64,000 nt of DNA from NCBI GenBank assembly GCA_002633025.1, contig NMRB01000407.1, positions 189,811 through 253,810 on the forward strand, written 5' to 3'. Below the pieces are notes generated by a model, which made no database searches, was not told the DNA's origin, and worked only from the letters and a program-made list of their open reading frames with translations. A program made the translations under genes and the position numbers. The DNA comes from Notospermus geniculatus. Taxonomy: Eukaryota; Nemertea; Pilidiophora; Heteronemertea; Lineidae. This document shows, in pieces, positions 53,645 through 63,862 of this stretch (within the stretch, counting starts at the first letter, position 1; the number at the start of each line of letters is the position of its first letter).

Positions 53645-56600
53645 TCAAGGTAATTGTATTTCTATAACAACGAAATCATGATCAGAGAAATAACAGTCTG
53701 TTACATAAACTCTTAATTTGGAACTTAAAATGTTGGTGTAGATATGATCGAGGGTTGATCCGTAATCAGTTGTTGGGCCTTTGACCACCTGATTGAGATT
53801 TAAGTGATGTAATGTTGTTAACAGTTTGTTTGATGTGTCTGACGTAGCATTGTGCAAATCGATGTTAAAATCGCCGCAAATTATAGTCGGGAGGGAGAGA
53901 TCAACTTTTTCAAGACATTTTGTTAAATTGTCAACAAACGTCTGTGCAGAGATGGTAGCAGATGCCCTGTAAGCAGTTATGACATTAATGACAGGAGAAT
54001 TTGGGGGTTCAATGGTACAAGGCAGGATTTCAACATTTTGTGGCACACCTGTTACCTTGTCGGGTAATAGCGATGATTTTGCAGCTAACATGATACCACC
54101 TCTTGGAACAGCACCAGGCCTGTCATGACGGATGACACAGAAGTCATTTCTGATGACGTCATTTTCATGCAAGTTCTCATTAGATGACAAAAATGTTTCT
54201 GTAAAGCAGCAAACATCTGCATTTTGAACAGTGGTGTCACATTGTAAATCAGGAAGATGTTTCTTGTAAGACCTGACATTGAGAGATACAAGTCTGAGGG
54301 TATGCCCTTCTGTAGAAGACAACTCTTGCAGTGGAGGAAGTTTTTCTTTATTTAGGCGCTGCAGTTCCTTTGTGACTTGAGGACTGACCTTGATTGCAGA
54401 TGCATCAAATCCAAGTAAATAGAGGCCATCTAATGTTTTAACTCTACTGAATGCTACATAAGCTTGGCCTGGCATGAAGCGTGATGCACGTCCTTTCTTT
54501 TCCATACAGACAACTATTCTGTCCATTGTTTTGCCCTGTACTTTATGTATGGTAGACGCCCAACATAGAGTCAATGGAAACTGGATCCTTGTCATTTGAA
54601 TATGCTTCTTCTTTCTGCTAATTGGGAAAGAAACCTCTGTTCGTCCTATTGGAACTGCATTTGGGAACTGAACTTTGTATGGGCTTGCTGCTATGGCATT
54701 TTGACCTACTTTTGGGCTGTCAAACTTTACCATGATAGTTTGCATTTCTTGTTCACTGGTATCTCGCCAGATGAGTCCTTGGACAGAACCAATAGCACCA
54801 TTCACTAAGCCATCAGAGACATCAAGATTTGTTACTAACATGACTCGAGCAGATGTAGCTAGTTTTAGCTTAGTATGAAGACCACCAGTTTCTGATCTTT
54901 TATTTGATGACGTATCTTTCGATAGATGTTTTATCTTTGTTTGCATGATGTTGTTTGCGTCTATTGTGACAATTTCATGTTCTTGTCCAACCTCAGCAAG
55001 GCAAGTTTCATTGTAGGCATCAACTTCAGCATTTGTTCGGTACACTCTCAGTGTATTCGGGGGGACTTCAGTCTGTGTTTTCATCAGCCTGCTCTCAAGG
55101 ATTCTCAGGTCATCACTGGTACACGATGCTGTTCTTACTCTACCTAACGTATCTGCAAATGTAGCATCACCTCTCTGTCTCATTACCTGTGTAAGTTCAA
55201 CCATTTTGAAGTATTTTACCCAAAGTGAACCATACAGTTTCGCATATGGACTGGTTGGTAGACCAAATACAGGGCTGTCACCTATTGGTGCTAGTTGATA
55301 GAGATCTCCAACAGCAAGGACGCTGACATTTCCGAACACTGATTCTGCAGATGTTCCCATTATTTCTTGTAATCTTCGGTGAATTTTGAAGAATAGATCT
55401 GCACCGACCATTGAAACTTCATCAATAATGAGCAATCTCATTTTGCCGAGTTTTGTCCTGAGCGTGTTCAGTTTTTCAGCATTTAAAGGTGTGTACTCTC
55501 CTGTCCCTAGTGAAAATGCTGAATGCAGTGTCATTCCATCAATGTTGAAAGCTGCAGTACCAGTAAACGCAGTTAGAAGAGCAATGATTTCTCCTGGTTC
55601 ATAGTAACCTGATAGACGTAAGAGACGGATTGTGTCATAATGTATCAGCTTGATGATATGGGACTTTCCAACACCTCCTGGTCCATTTAAGAAGATGTGA
55701 TAAACAGGTAATTCTGTGTTGTTTTTAAGTGCTATCACGGTATCTTTGCACCATTGTCTATGCCTCAGTATCACATCCCTTTGTTCAGGGTTCAAAGTTC
55801 GCATACCTTCACAGTACTCTTCAGGGGTCATTAGCGTCTTGTTTGCTTCAGAGGTAAACTTTGCACTGAGTTCAGAATACATTGTATTATCTCCTCTGGT
55901 GGATCTGCTCTGAATATCAACATTATCCCCTTCGGTGTGTGCTGCATCTTGTTCTACAACTTGACCTTCAGCATTATGGTCAGCCTCTTGAGCTTGTACA
56001 GTCGGTGCAATTTTATCCCAAGCATGTTGTGGCAGTTCATTCTTTTCAAGAGCATTCATGATCTCATCAGTGTCTTCCAAGTCACGTGTGTACTTTTTCT
56101 CATTTTCTGTAATCACATCTCTTACTTCCAGTACATGGTCTTCATAGCTGTCATGATCACCTTTGAGCACATGTTCATTTCGCCACGGCCAGTACAGCAT
56201 CAACATGTGTCTGTACTTATCTTCTCCTTCTTTTGGTTTAAAGAATCTGATGATTGCCTCTTTTTTCCTTTTGTACATGCGACCTAAGCCATCTTTCAGA
56301 GTTATCCTTGGACATCTTTGTCTTGGTTCTTCAACCTCAATGACATTTGGGTCATGATCATTTTCTTCATCATCGTATCTCTTTCTGTCCACAGCATAGT
56401 TTGCCACAAATTCTGCTAAACACATGCCCTCTAGTGTATCTGGTCTTGCAGCATATCTGTCCAAAATACTTGTACAGAAGAGGTCTTCCCTATCATCATC
56501 CATGTCGTCAACAACAACAGATGGTTTTACCATTGCAATTCGTTTATCCTTGGGGTTGGTGTTGATGAATTCATGTGTTCTTGTCGACATTTTCAGTGGT

Positions 56601-57205
56601 AAGGAAAGTAGCCTGTATGCAGCCTCTTGTGCACTGACTTCTCTGCTGTTTAAGAACTTTGAACCAACTTTGTCGAGTTGTTGTCTTAATTCAGTTGATT
56701 GATGTTCTTTTGCGACATTCCGTAGGAGATCACTCATCACTTTTTCACTCTTCATCATATAACTGCAAATGTACATGATGCATGAATATGGATCTATTAT
56801 GAACTGGAGGTCCATGTTTGCTTGCCAGGTACTGAGAAGGTCGTAATTGTAACAATTGATCCACCTTGCGTCAACTTCTCTTTTGAGTATGATGTTTGTA
56901 CCTGATGAGGAAACCTTCAATGCTTCCAAGTAAACATCTTCAGTTAGACCAGCTTTCAGTAGTACGTCACTGATTGAAGCATCTTCATTAAGATCTGGGT
57001 CTTTCAGAACTTCATATACTTTCGCAAGTAATTGTATAACATGTTCTATATTGATGTTTTCATCAATGTCTGGTTTCCTTGCTACAATCGTACATGGTGA
57101 GATAGGCCTTGGGAAATGGAATCTGCAGCCACCTTTCCTTCTACAGGTTCTTGAGTGTCTGTGACTTTGATATTTCTTAGATAGGTCATTCAGCTCACAT
57201 GTTTG
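53645..57205 (-). CDS. Helentron Rep/helicase, C-terminal part with PIF1 helicase and EEP endonuclease
   Basis: The frame is open from about 57205; an internal start at 56929 is only the first Met-like codon. Upstream of that the frame reads ELNDLSKKYQSHRHSRTCRR and GGCRFHFPRPISP, the Cys/His block after the Rep HUH motif. Numbering from 56929: a Rep tyrosine segment YSCIMYICSYMMKSEK (~50-64); PIF1/RecD-like helicase with Walker A GPGGVGKSH (~415), Walker B LLIIDEVSM (~495), GDLYQLAPI and TIHKVQGKTMDRIVV; then from ~875 an endonuclease/exonuclease/phosphatase domain with LRLVSLNVRS, CGDFNIDLH (~1015) and SDHDFVVIE near the end. A helicase fused to an EEP endonuclease is the hallmark of Helentrons (Helitron2). 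It nicks, unwinds and copies the element by rolling-circle transposition. The frame is clean to its TGA. Confidence 0.92.
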   Translation of the reverse strand, partial: QTCELNDLSKKYQSHRHSRTCRRKGGCRFHFPRPISPCTIVARKPDIDENINIEHVIQLLAKVYEVLKDPDLNEDASISDVLLKAGLTEDVYLEALKVSSSGTNIILKREVDARWINCYNYDLLSTWQANMDLQFIIDPYSCIMYICSYMMKSEKVMSDLLRNVAKEHQSTELRQQLDKVGSKFLNSREVSAQEAAYRLLSLPLKMSTRTHEFINTNPKDKRIAMVKPSVVVDDMDDDREDLFCTSILDRYAARPDTLEGMCLAEFVANYAVDRKRYDDEENDHDPNVIEVEEPRQRCPRITLKDGLGRMYKRKKEAIIRFFKPKEGEDKYRHMLMLYWPWRNEHVLKGDHDSYEDHVLEVRDVITENEKKYTRDLEDTDEIMNALEKNELPQHAWDKIAPTVQAQEADHNAEGQVVEQDAAHTEGDNVDIQSRSTRGDNTMYSELSAKFTSEANKTLMTPEEYCEGMRTLNPEQRDVILRHRQWCKDTVIALKNNTELPVYHIFLNGPGGVGKSHIIKLIHYDTIRLLRLSGYYEPGEIIALLTAFTGTAAFNIDGMTLHSAFSLGTGEYTPLNAEKLNTLRTKLGKMRLLIIDEVSMVGADLFFKIHRRLQEIMGTSAESVFGNVSVLAVGDLYQLAPIGDSPVFGLPTSPYAKLYGSLWVKYFKMVELTQVMRQRGDATFADTLGRVRTASCTSDDLRILESRLMKTQTEVPPNTLRVYRTNAEVDAYNETCLAEVGQEHEIVTIDANNIMQTKIKHLSKDTSSNKRSETGGLHTKLKLATSARVMLVTNLDVSDGLVNGAIGSVQGLIWRDTSEQEMQTIMVKFDSPKVGQNAIAASPYKVQFPNAVPIGRTEVSFPISRKKKHIQMTRIQFPLTLCWASTIHKVQGKTMDRIVVCMEKKGRASRFMPGQAYVAFSRVKTLDGLYLLGFDASAIKVSPQVTKELQRLNKEKLPPLQELSSTEGHTLRLVSLNVRSYKKHLPDLQCDTTVQNADVCCFTETFLSSNENLHENDVIRNDFCVIRHDRPGAVPRGGIMLAAKSSLLPDKVTGVPQNVEILPCTIEPPNSPVINVITAYRASATISAQTFVDNLTKCLEKVDLSLPTIICGDFNIDLHNATSDTSNKLLTTLHHLNLNQVVKGPTTDYGSTLDHIYTNILSSKLRVYVTDCYFSDHDFVVIEIQLP

Positions 57206-58347
57206 ATATGATCGATGAATTCTGTGATTTCTTCATCTGTATTGCAGTCAATTCTAGGTGCATTGTCTACCCAGATGATGCAGTGAGCATGGGGTGACCC
57301 TCTTGCTTGGAATTCAATTCTATAGAAGTAGTCCTTGATATGTCCAATGGGATTTGCTGTACTGCACAGGTAATCTTTGAAGAATGACTGGACACGGTAG
57401 CTGAACATGCGGGCTGCTGTGACTGGATTTGTTCGGAGCCATTTTGATTTCTCTTCCCATTCCATATTGTGTACATCATCATCTGTGAAATGTTTACCAT
57501 ACTGCCTTCCAATTGTCTGGATGATTTCAGGCCAGTTGAGGTCATTAGCTGACATGGTAAGAAACCAAGTAGGAATGCCAAGTTGACGTACCATAGCTAC
57601 AACTTCATGCAATGTTCTTTTCCAGTAGGCAGGTGTACCTCTAACATTCTTTAGAAATTTGAATGCAACATCCCTTCTGACCAAAGATCTGAGATTTTCT
57701 GCATTTTTCAGCATACCAGCAGTAATTTTCTGGCCACCATGGAGAACACTTCCAAGTTGTTTTAAAGCTATGTGAGCTTCCTTTTTAACTTGGTCTGCTT
57801 CTACAACATACTGTGATGCCAAAAGATACTCAACATCTTTTGCAAATCTTCCATCACAGTGCAAAAGTCTCTGATTGAAGTACTTCCTTGTTGTCAGTCT
57901 GCACTCTCGTTTGGTAGAAAATGTATTTCTTGCATGAGGAAACATGTCTGGGTTTGCAAGTTCTTCAAAATGTTCATCAGTCAAAAACGCTACTGGCTTT
58001 TGATTTTCTCCTGGAGCCACAGAAATGATCTGATCAAAATCTTCACTTGTCTCAACTTGAAGACATGTATCTAAAGGTAAACCACACCTGTTGGCAGATT
58101 CTTCAAATGCGACTTTGTCATCTTCATCTTCCTCTAATACTTCATTATTCATGCTCTGATGGACAGACCTACTTGGCTCTTCTTCATCATTCGGACACAA
58201 TGCTACATAATGCATTTGGTCAATCAGGCCTAATGTTATATGTGATAAACTTTCATTCACTTGAGACGCTATAGGTCGAATGATGGTGAATTGGTTTGGG
58301 TTGAGAGTGGCTAGTATTCTGATTTCAATGTGCAGCATGTCACTCAT
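57190..58347 (-). CDS. Helentron Rep part: OTU end and HUH endonuclease
   Basis: Same frame as the upstream piece, from which only one TAA separates it. It starts with MSDMLHIEIRILATLNPNQF and ITLGLIDQMHYVALCP, the C-terminal half of an OTU domain with its His (HY). The Helitron-like N domain follows (FNQRLLHCDGRFAKDVEYLL, WKRTLHEVVAMVRQLGIPTW, LTMSANDLNWPEII), then the two-His motif RGSPHAHCIIWVDNAP that binds the metal for the nicking reaction. Near 57195 the frame is lost, and translation continues in the frame of the C-terminal part; one indel explains this. Confidence 0.9.
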   Translation of the reverse strand: MSDMLHIEIRILATLNPNQFTIIRPIASQVNESLSHITLGLIDQMHYVALCPNDEEEPSRSVHQSMNNEVLEEDEDDKVAFEESANRCGLPLDTCLQVETSEDFDQIISVAPGENQKPVAFLTDEHFEELANPDMFPHARNTFSTKRECRLTTRKYFNQRLLHCDGRFAKDVEYLLASQYVVEADQVKKEAHIALKQLGSVLHGGQKITAGMLKNAENLRSLVRRDVAFKFLKNVRGTPAYWKRTLHEVVAMVRQLGIPTWFLTMSANDLNWPEIIQTIGRQYGKHFTDDDVHNMEWEEKSKWLRTNPVTAARMFSYRVQSFFKDYLCSTANPIGHIKDYFYRIEFQARGSPHAHCIIWVDNAPRIDCNTDEEITEFIDHIKHVS

Positions 58348-58407
58348 ACCCTGAACAGAGACATTATCAGCCCATGCATTGTGGTGTTCAAGTCTATCAA
58401 TGTATCT

Positions 58408-60765
58408 TTACCACATTTGTTCTTGTCTATCAACAGGATCTGGTATACGGGAGATTGCTACATCTAAGCCTGCAGCAGACTCTACGTCTATTGAATTTTG
58501 CCCTACGTCAGTTGGATCAGCAATGAACCCTTGGTAGTTCCCCTTCTCTGTTTCTTTTAAGAAATTAACGAGATTCTTGCGAAGTTGATCCGGTGCCACA
58601 ACTTGAAGACCTGCTCCTTGCATTGTCACATTAACAGCAGAGAAAAAACAATTACCATCGCCTGGTACATTCTGTACAGTGTAATTTCTTTCTGCTGCTA
58701 GGGTAGTAATGTTTCTTGGTACAGGTACAGGTAACTCTGCAATTTGTGTTGGATGGTTTTCGACCTGTGTTGGGATTGGAACATGATTTGATTCTTGTAT
58801 ATCTGTGTCATCATTTGATAGACCATGTGTGTCGTCTTCTGCACTTTCATCAATAGTGACAGCATTCCATAATTGACTGTCTTCATCTCGCCATTCCTTT
58901 TCCCAATCAAAATTCAAGTCAATGTCTTTATATAGAGTGTTGTTCTCCTTCAACCATATAAGTGCCCGCATGACCTTCTGAGGTCTGATGTAATCATACA
59001 GATAATGACCTTTGTATACAAGTTTTCTCTTCAGCTTCATTGGGACAATATTTGCTTGGCTGGGTAACCTTGGTAAAACAGTACATACAGGTTCAAGTGA
59101 CGTTGGTACATTAACAGCTGCACCGTGTATTGCTTTTTGTTTGCCCCTTGGTAAGGCTACCATCTTCATGAACAGGATTCGTTGACCAATTATCCTTCTT
59201 TCAAGTGGTTTTAAATCTGAACACTCATCTGGTATTTCATCAAGTTGTAGATTATTTACATTGGCTTGAGCTGGAATGTGTCCAGCTTTAAGTCTTCTGT
59301 CACATGTTTTACAAATGAACATGCCTTCGTCTGTCTTACACAAGTTGTCTGTTTCAAACATGGTTTTAGCCACCTCAGGCTTTTCATTTTGAAATTTCTG
59401 GTACTTTTCTGTATGAAACAAATACACTGACGACCTGAACATCAAACGACAACAAACAGCACAAGGGTAGCTTGGTCTGTCTTTTAATTTATTTCTGAAT
59501 TTTGCTGCTGCTTTTTGACATGAATTTGTCACAGATTTCTTTACTGAGTACGATTTTCTACGGACAGATAAACGCGCACTTGTTGTTTCTTTTGTCTCCG
59601 TTTTCCTTGCTTGAACTTTACATCGTCTGTCCTTGGATTGACGCAACTCACTTTGATGGCGTGTTTCCGACTTTCTTTTTGTAGCTGTACATTGTTTATT
59701 TTTCGATTGGCGTAACTGAGTTTGTTCAGGTGTTTCTGATTCTCTTGATTTAGTACCACATTGTATATTCTTTGACTGGCGTAACTGAGTTTGTTCAGGT
59801 GTTTCTGATTGTCTTGATTTAGTTGTACATTGTTTATTCTTTGACTGACGTAAGATAGTTTGATCACGTGTTTCTGATTGTCTTGATTCAGTTGTACATT
59901 GTTTATTCTTTGACTGACGTAAGAGAGTTTGATCAGGTGTTTCTGATTGTCGTGATTTAGTTCTACATTGTCTATTCTTTGACTGACGTAAGAGAGTTTG
60001 ATCAGGTGTTTCTGATTCTCGTGATTTAGTTGTACATTGTCTATTCTTTGCCTGGCGTAACAGAGTTTGATGAGGTGTTTCTGCTTGTCTTGTTGAAGCT
60101 CTACGTTGTCTATCGTTGGACTGGCGTACCAGAGTTTCATCTGGCGTTTCTGATTGTCTTGTTGCAGCTGTACGTTGTCTATCGTTGGACTGACGTACCC
60201 GAGTTTCATCAGGTGTTTCTGATTCTCTTGATTCAGTTGTACGTTGTCTATTTTTGGACTGACGCAGAAGAGTTTGATCAGGCGTTTCTGATTCTCTTGA
60301 TTCAGTTGTACGTTGTCTATTTTTGGACTGACGCAGAAGAGTTTGATCAGGCGTTTCTGATTCTCTTGATTCAGTTGTACGTTGTCTATTTTTGGACTGA
60401 CGCAGAAGAGTTTGATCATGCCTTTCTGATTGTCGTGCTACAGATGTGCGTTGTCTATTCTTAGATTGACGGAGCAATCTTTCTTCAGGCGTTTCATTTG
60501 CACGCACTTGTGCTTTGCGAATTGCATCTGTTGTTTTGATAACTTTAGGAGGAATTACATCTACTTCAGATGAATTTCTGCGTTTTCTTTTGTTTGCTTT
60601 TACGTGTTCTGTTTCAGATATATTCGTACAAACTGCACGTTGACTTGCCTTTCTTTTTCTGTCTTGGTCTAAACGTTTATTTCTCTGTTCAGAACTTTGT
60701 GAAGCTCTATATCGGCGCTGTCGCTCACGAGCTTTTTGGCGCTTTTCTTCTATGGTCATTGGCAT
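58408..60765 (-). CDS. Helentron N-terminal part: basic repeats, DUF6570-like region, OTU domain
   Basis: Starts at ATG 60765 (MPMTIEEKRQKARERQRRYR). Residues ~95-390 are about 13 copies of a 23-residue basic unit, RQSKNRQRTTESRESETPDQ plus TLL, encoded by 69-bp DNA repeats. Next come PCAVCCRLMF and FICKTCDRRLKAGHIPAQAN, two CxxC pairs of the DUF6570 type found in Helentron proteins, with LPRGKQKAIHGAAVNVP and ALIWLKENNTLYKDID. From ~690 an OTU cysteine-protease domain opens with YTVQNVPGDGNCFFSAV (catalytic D and C present). A TAA after RQEQMW cuts the OTU domain; translation resumes in the same frame as YIDRLEHHNAWADNVSVQGM. If the stop is real, this copy makes no full Rep/helicase. Confidence 0.9.
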   Translation of the reverse strand: MPMTIEEKRQKARERQRRYRASQSSEQRNKRLDQDRKRKASQRAVCTNISETEHVKANKRKRRNSSEVDVIPPKVIKTTDAIRKAQVRANETPEERLLRQSKNRQRTSVARQSERHDQTLLRQSKNRQRTTESRESETPDQTLLRQSKNRQRTTESRESETPDQTLLRQSKNRQRTTESRESETPDETRVRQSNDRQRTAATRQSETPDETLVRQSNDRQRRASTRQAETPHQTLLRQAKNRQCTTKSRESETPDQTLLRQSKNRQCRTKSRQSETPDQTLLRQSKNKQCTTESRQSETRDQTILRQSKNKQCTTKSRQSETPEQTQLRQSKNIQCGTKSRESETPEQTQLRQSKNKQCTATKRKSETRHQSELRQSKDRRCKVQARKTETKETTSARLSVRRKSYSVKKSVTNSCQKAAAKFRNKLKDRPSYPCAVCCRLMFRSSVYLFHTEKYQKFQNEKPEVAKTMFETDNLCKTDEGMFICKTCDRRLKAGHIPAQANVNNLQLDEIPDECSDLKPLERRIIGQRILFMKMVALPRGKQKAIHGAAVNVPTSLEPVCTVLPRLPSQANIVPMKLKRKLVYKGHYLYDYIRPQKVMRALIWLKENNTLYKDIDLNFDWEKEWRDEDSQLWNAVTIDESAEDDTHGLSNDDTDIQESNHVPIPTQVENHPTQIAELPVPVPRNITTLAAERNYTVQNVPGDGNCFFSAVNVTMQGAGLQVVAPDQLRKNLVNFLKETEKGNYQGFIADPTDVGQNSIDVESAAGLDVAISRIPDPVDRQEQMW
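59600..60480 (-). repeat. 69-bp coding tandem repeat within the Helentron protein
   Basis: About 13 units of 69 bp (GATTCAGTTGTACGTTGTCT is a landmark on the plus strand). The three copies at 60215-60420 are almost identical; the others are diverged. Because 69 is a multiple of three, other frames stay open too. Confidence 0.85.
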
Positions 60766-60843
60766 TTTTGTGATTTTGTTCAGTTCTGTTGAAACAGGTT
60801 TTTCGCGTTATGATGATCAACTTATGTCAGATAGTCTGTAAAT

Positions 60844-61074
60844 ATGCTCGTTTAACGTCTAGTAGACAATGCTCGTTTAACGTCCAGTAGACAAGAAGTA
60901 TGCTCGTTTAACGTCCAGTAGACAATCAATGCTCGTTTAACGTCCAGTAGACAATCAATGCTCGTTTAGCGTCCAGTAGACAATCAATGCTCGTTCAACG
61001 TCCAGTAGACAATCAACGCTTGTTTAACGTCCAGTGGACAATCAATGCTCGCTTAACGTCCAGTAGACGAACAA
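60844..61074. repeat. 29-bp tandem repeat, eight copies, in the Helentron leader
   Basis: The unit ATGCTCGTTTAACGTCCAGT plus AGACAATCA starts at 60844, 60869, 60900, 60929, 60958, 60987, 61016 and 61045. It lies between the TATA-like box and the ATG at 60765 of the minus-strand element. Confidence 0.88.
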
Positions 61075-61079
61075 AACAA

Positions 61080-61215
61080 TCAACAACCTGTCCAGCACAC
61101 AGTTTGTTTAACGAACTGAACACGAACTCCTGTTCGTGTTGACGAACACCTTTTTAACAGGTGTACTGCACACACCCAGTAAACAAGGTACCGTACTACT
61201 ACCTTGTAGTACAGC
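61080..61215. repeat. Cluster of short hairpins at the Helentron 5' side
   Basis: GAACACGAACTCCTGTTCGTG, ACACCTTTTTAACAGGTGT and AAGGTACCGTACTACTACCT are successive inverted repeats within 130 bp. They may be subterminal structures of the element; the exact end was not found. Confidence 0.5.
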
Positions 61216-61296
61216 TGATCAGCAGGTAAATGTAACAGCTGAAACACAGTCTTCAACAAAACTGTAGAGGTATGATTTAAATTCATGAGCTTGGGG

Positions 61297-61306
61297 CTTA
61301 TATAGT
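61297..61306 (-). promoter_or_regulatory. TATA-like box of the Helentron
   Basis: Minus-strand ACACTATATAAGCC, about 530 bp upstream of the ATG at 60765. It would put transcription start near 61270, so the 29-bp array is in the 5' leader. Confidence 0.45.
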
Positions 61307-61592
61307 GTTGTACTGGTTTCCCCGCAACTCACTTGAGCAATCACATTATTCGGCGATGAATGGTTTTATCAATATTTAATGCTGAACAAGCCCAAGCTTT
61401 CCAAATTAAATGTAGACTTGATTGCAGAATGAAAAAGTGGTCATGCCTCACTATAATAGTGCCCGGTCTGCCACATAACAATTCCCATTTTGTTACATTT
61501 TCAATATGCCCTTACACCTTGGCACAGGATCACCATTATCACAATAGCAGACAGAAATAGCATACAGTCGATTGAACAATGTTGCTTTGTAA

Positions 61593-61746
61593 AGCGGTCC
61601 ATCCACGTCCAATATTTATTGCACAATATGGGCCCCAAAATGGGTGTCATGTGCTTCTGGCATAATGGGTGGAAGAAAGATCGGCAATAATATTGCCCAT
61701 TTTGATCCTCATATTGTGCAATAACATTGCAGGTGGATAGGCCGCT
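61593..61746. mobile_element. Harbinger-like MITE, TAA duplication
   Basis: Ends AGCGGTCCATCCACGT and near-complement (GTGGATAGGCCGCT), flanked by TAA at 61590-61592 and 61747-61749. Inner arms ATTGCACAATAT pair. 154 bp. Confidence 0.7.
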
Positions 61747-61934
61747 TAACTATGAACTGTCTTTGTAAGATGTCAGTTGTGGAAAACTACCAATGGTGTA
61801 CAGAAATTATTATTATGAATGAGCCCCGATCTCGTTGGCCATGAAATTGTGGTTTACTTCTTGAAATGTGCAGAAATGCAAAATCCCCTCAAAATACCAA
61901 AGCAAAATGCCACGCCTGTGCAACAGACACGAAG

Positions 61935-62737
61935 TCAATGCATAATCTCTACCACAGGCAGAGATATTTCATATTATCATGTTTGACCTGAACCTTGACC
62001 TCTGACCTTCATATCTCATCATCAACGTCATCAATGGGCATCGTCAACCAAAGTATGGGTGAAGTAATGCCTCTCTCTCTACCACAGGGAGAGAAATTTC
62101 AATTTATCAAGTTTGAGCTTGACCTTGACCTCTGATAATCAACGTCATTGCATAATCGAAATGGCCGTCCTCAATAACCTATGTGTGGCTCATATCATGT
62201 CTCTATCACCACCACAGGCAGAGATATTTCGAATTTTGAAGTTTGACCTTGACCTTCACCTCTGGTCGTCAAGTTCATTGCATAATCGAAATGGGCATCC
62301 CCTATAACCCAAGTATTGGTGGTATCATGCCTGTCCCTCTACCAGAGGCAGAGATATTTCAAATTATCAAGTTTGATATATCAAAATCTCATGATATCTC
62401 AGTCATCCGGACACTAGTGGCTGGGAATTTTAACATAGTCCAGTCCTCGGATAAGGAGGCATGAACTAAGATTTGTTTTATGTTGCTCAGTTGACAATAG
62501 GGCAAGTTATCGCAAAATATCAAATTTGTGATTTTGATATCACCATGACCGAACATCTCAGTTCAACAGAGATCAGTCCATCTGACTGCTAGGGTAAAAA
62601 AAATCATAGTGGTATAACTTACTTCCATTCCTCTAAGTGCTAAAGAAGTCGAGTGATGCTACGAGATAAAACTGTGATGGACAAACTATTAAGGTGAATT
62701 TGTCCATTACATCATGATCCTAGCATCTGAGGTTGAA
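61935..62737. repeat. Anonymous repeat, diverged copy 2
   Basis: Three to four of the ~115-bp subrepeats (CATTGCATAATCGAAATGG landmark), then the 3' half of the element down to ATTACATCATGATCCTAGCATCTGAGG, as in 42769-43998 but without its ends. Confidence 0.65.
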
Positions 62738-63775
62738 AAGGATGACATTGTAAATGTCGTATGGTTCGCGATGTACAGGTGCTTCTACCGGTACATGAAT
62801 GATACATTGATAGAGATCAATGCACATTGATAGAGATCAGATAAAAAGGTACGGTAATAATAATAATAAAAAAAGGTACCGGTAAAAAGGTACTAGTAAA
62901 GGTACTAGGTAAAAAAGGTACAGGTAAAAAGGTACTGGGTAAAAGATACTAGGTAAAAGGTACAGAAGAAAGGAATTAACCTAAGTGTGCCTGATATCAT
63001 GCCTCTGCCTGTACCTGTACCACAGGCAGAGATATTTCAAATTATCAAGTTCGACCTTGACCTCTGACCTTGACCTTGACCTCTGATGACCAAGGTCATT
63101 GCATAATCGAAATGGGCATCCTCAATAACCTAAGTATGGGTGATATCATGCCTCTACCTTTACCACAGGCAGAGATATTTCAAATTATCAAGTTTGATAT
63201 ATCAAAATCTCATGATATTTCGAACACCCGGACACTTGAGGCTGAGAATTTCAACATAGTCCAGTCCTTGAATAAGTAGGCATGAACTAAGACTTGCTTC
63301 ATGTTGCTCAGTTGACAGTATGGCAAGTTATCTGAAAATATCAATTTCGTGATATCGATATCACCATGACCCCAACATCTCAGGTCAAAAGTAATCAGTC
63401 CATTGGATTCCTAGGGTATGAAAACCTAAGGGTAGAACCTATTTTCATTGCACTAGGTGTTAAAGGAGCCGAGTTATGGCATCAGATAAAAGCGTGACGG
63501 ACAAAAATATCAAGTCTGATATGTTGATTACATCATGATGGAGGCATCTGATGTTGAAAATTATTAGCTCATTGGATTGCCCAGGTTGACAAACCTAGGG
63601 GTAGGATATGTTACCAGGACTGCAGCTGTTGAAGGAGATAAGATATGAAGGCGTGACAGACGGACACACACACACACACACACACAGACAGATACACACA
63701 CACACACACACATACACAGACACCAAGACCAAAAACAATATGGTTCCCGATCTTAAGATCGGGGAACCATAATAA
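62738..63775. repeat. Anonymous repeat, copy 3, with both ends
   Basis: Starts GATGACATTGTAAATGTCGT and ATGGTTCGCGATGTAC like copy 1, then GGTAC(C/T) short tandem repeats (62850-62960), one subrepeat, the shared 3' half, and a CA microsatellite (63664-63720). The end GATCTTAAGATCGGGGAACC is again an inverted copy of its start. Confidence 0.7.
63664..63720. repeat. CA/CAGA microsatellite
   Basis: ACACAC runs broken by AGACAG and ATAC. The same type is at 43915-43945 in the sister copy. Confidence 0.8.
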
Positions 63776-63862
63776 ATACTACAAACTGCACTGTGGAACC
63801 TTCAGAGGAAACCAACATTCAATTCGCCGTTAAGTAAACTAATATTGTTGTTAGCCTGACTT

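Noticed and set aside
59541-60464. Long alternative frames (292 and 144 residues) over the Helentron repeat region
   Set aside because: A 69-bp repeat keeps all frames open; the real frame is the one continuous with the DUF6570-like and OTU regions.
60844-61074. Regular 29-bp repeats resembling a CRISPR array
   Set aside because: The units are head-to-tail with no unique spacers, in eukaryotic transposon DNA.
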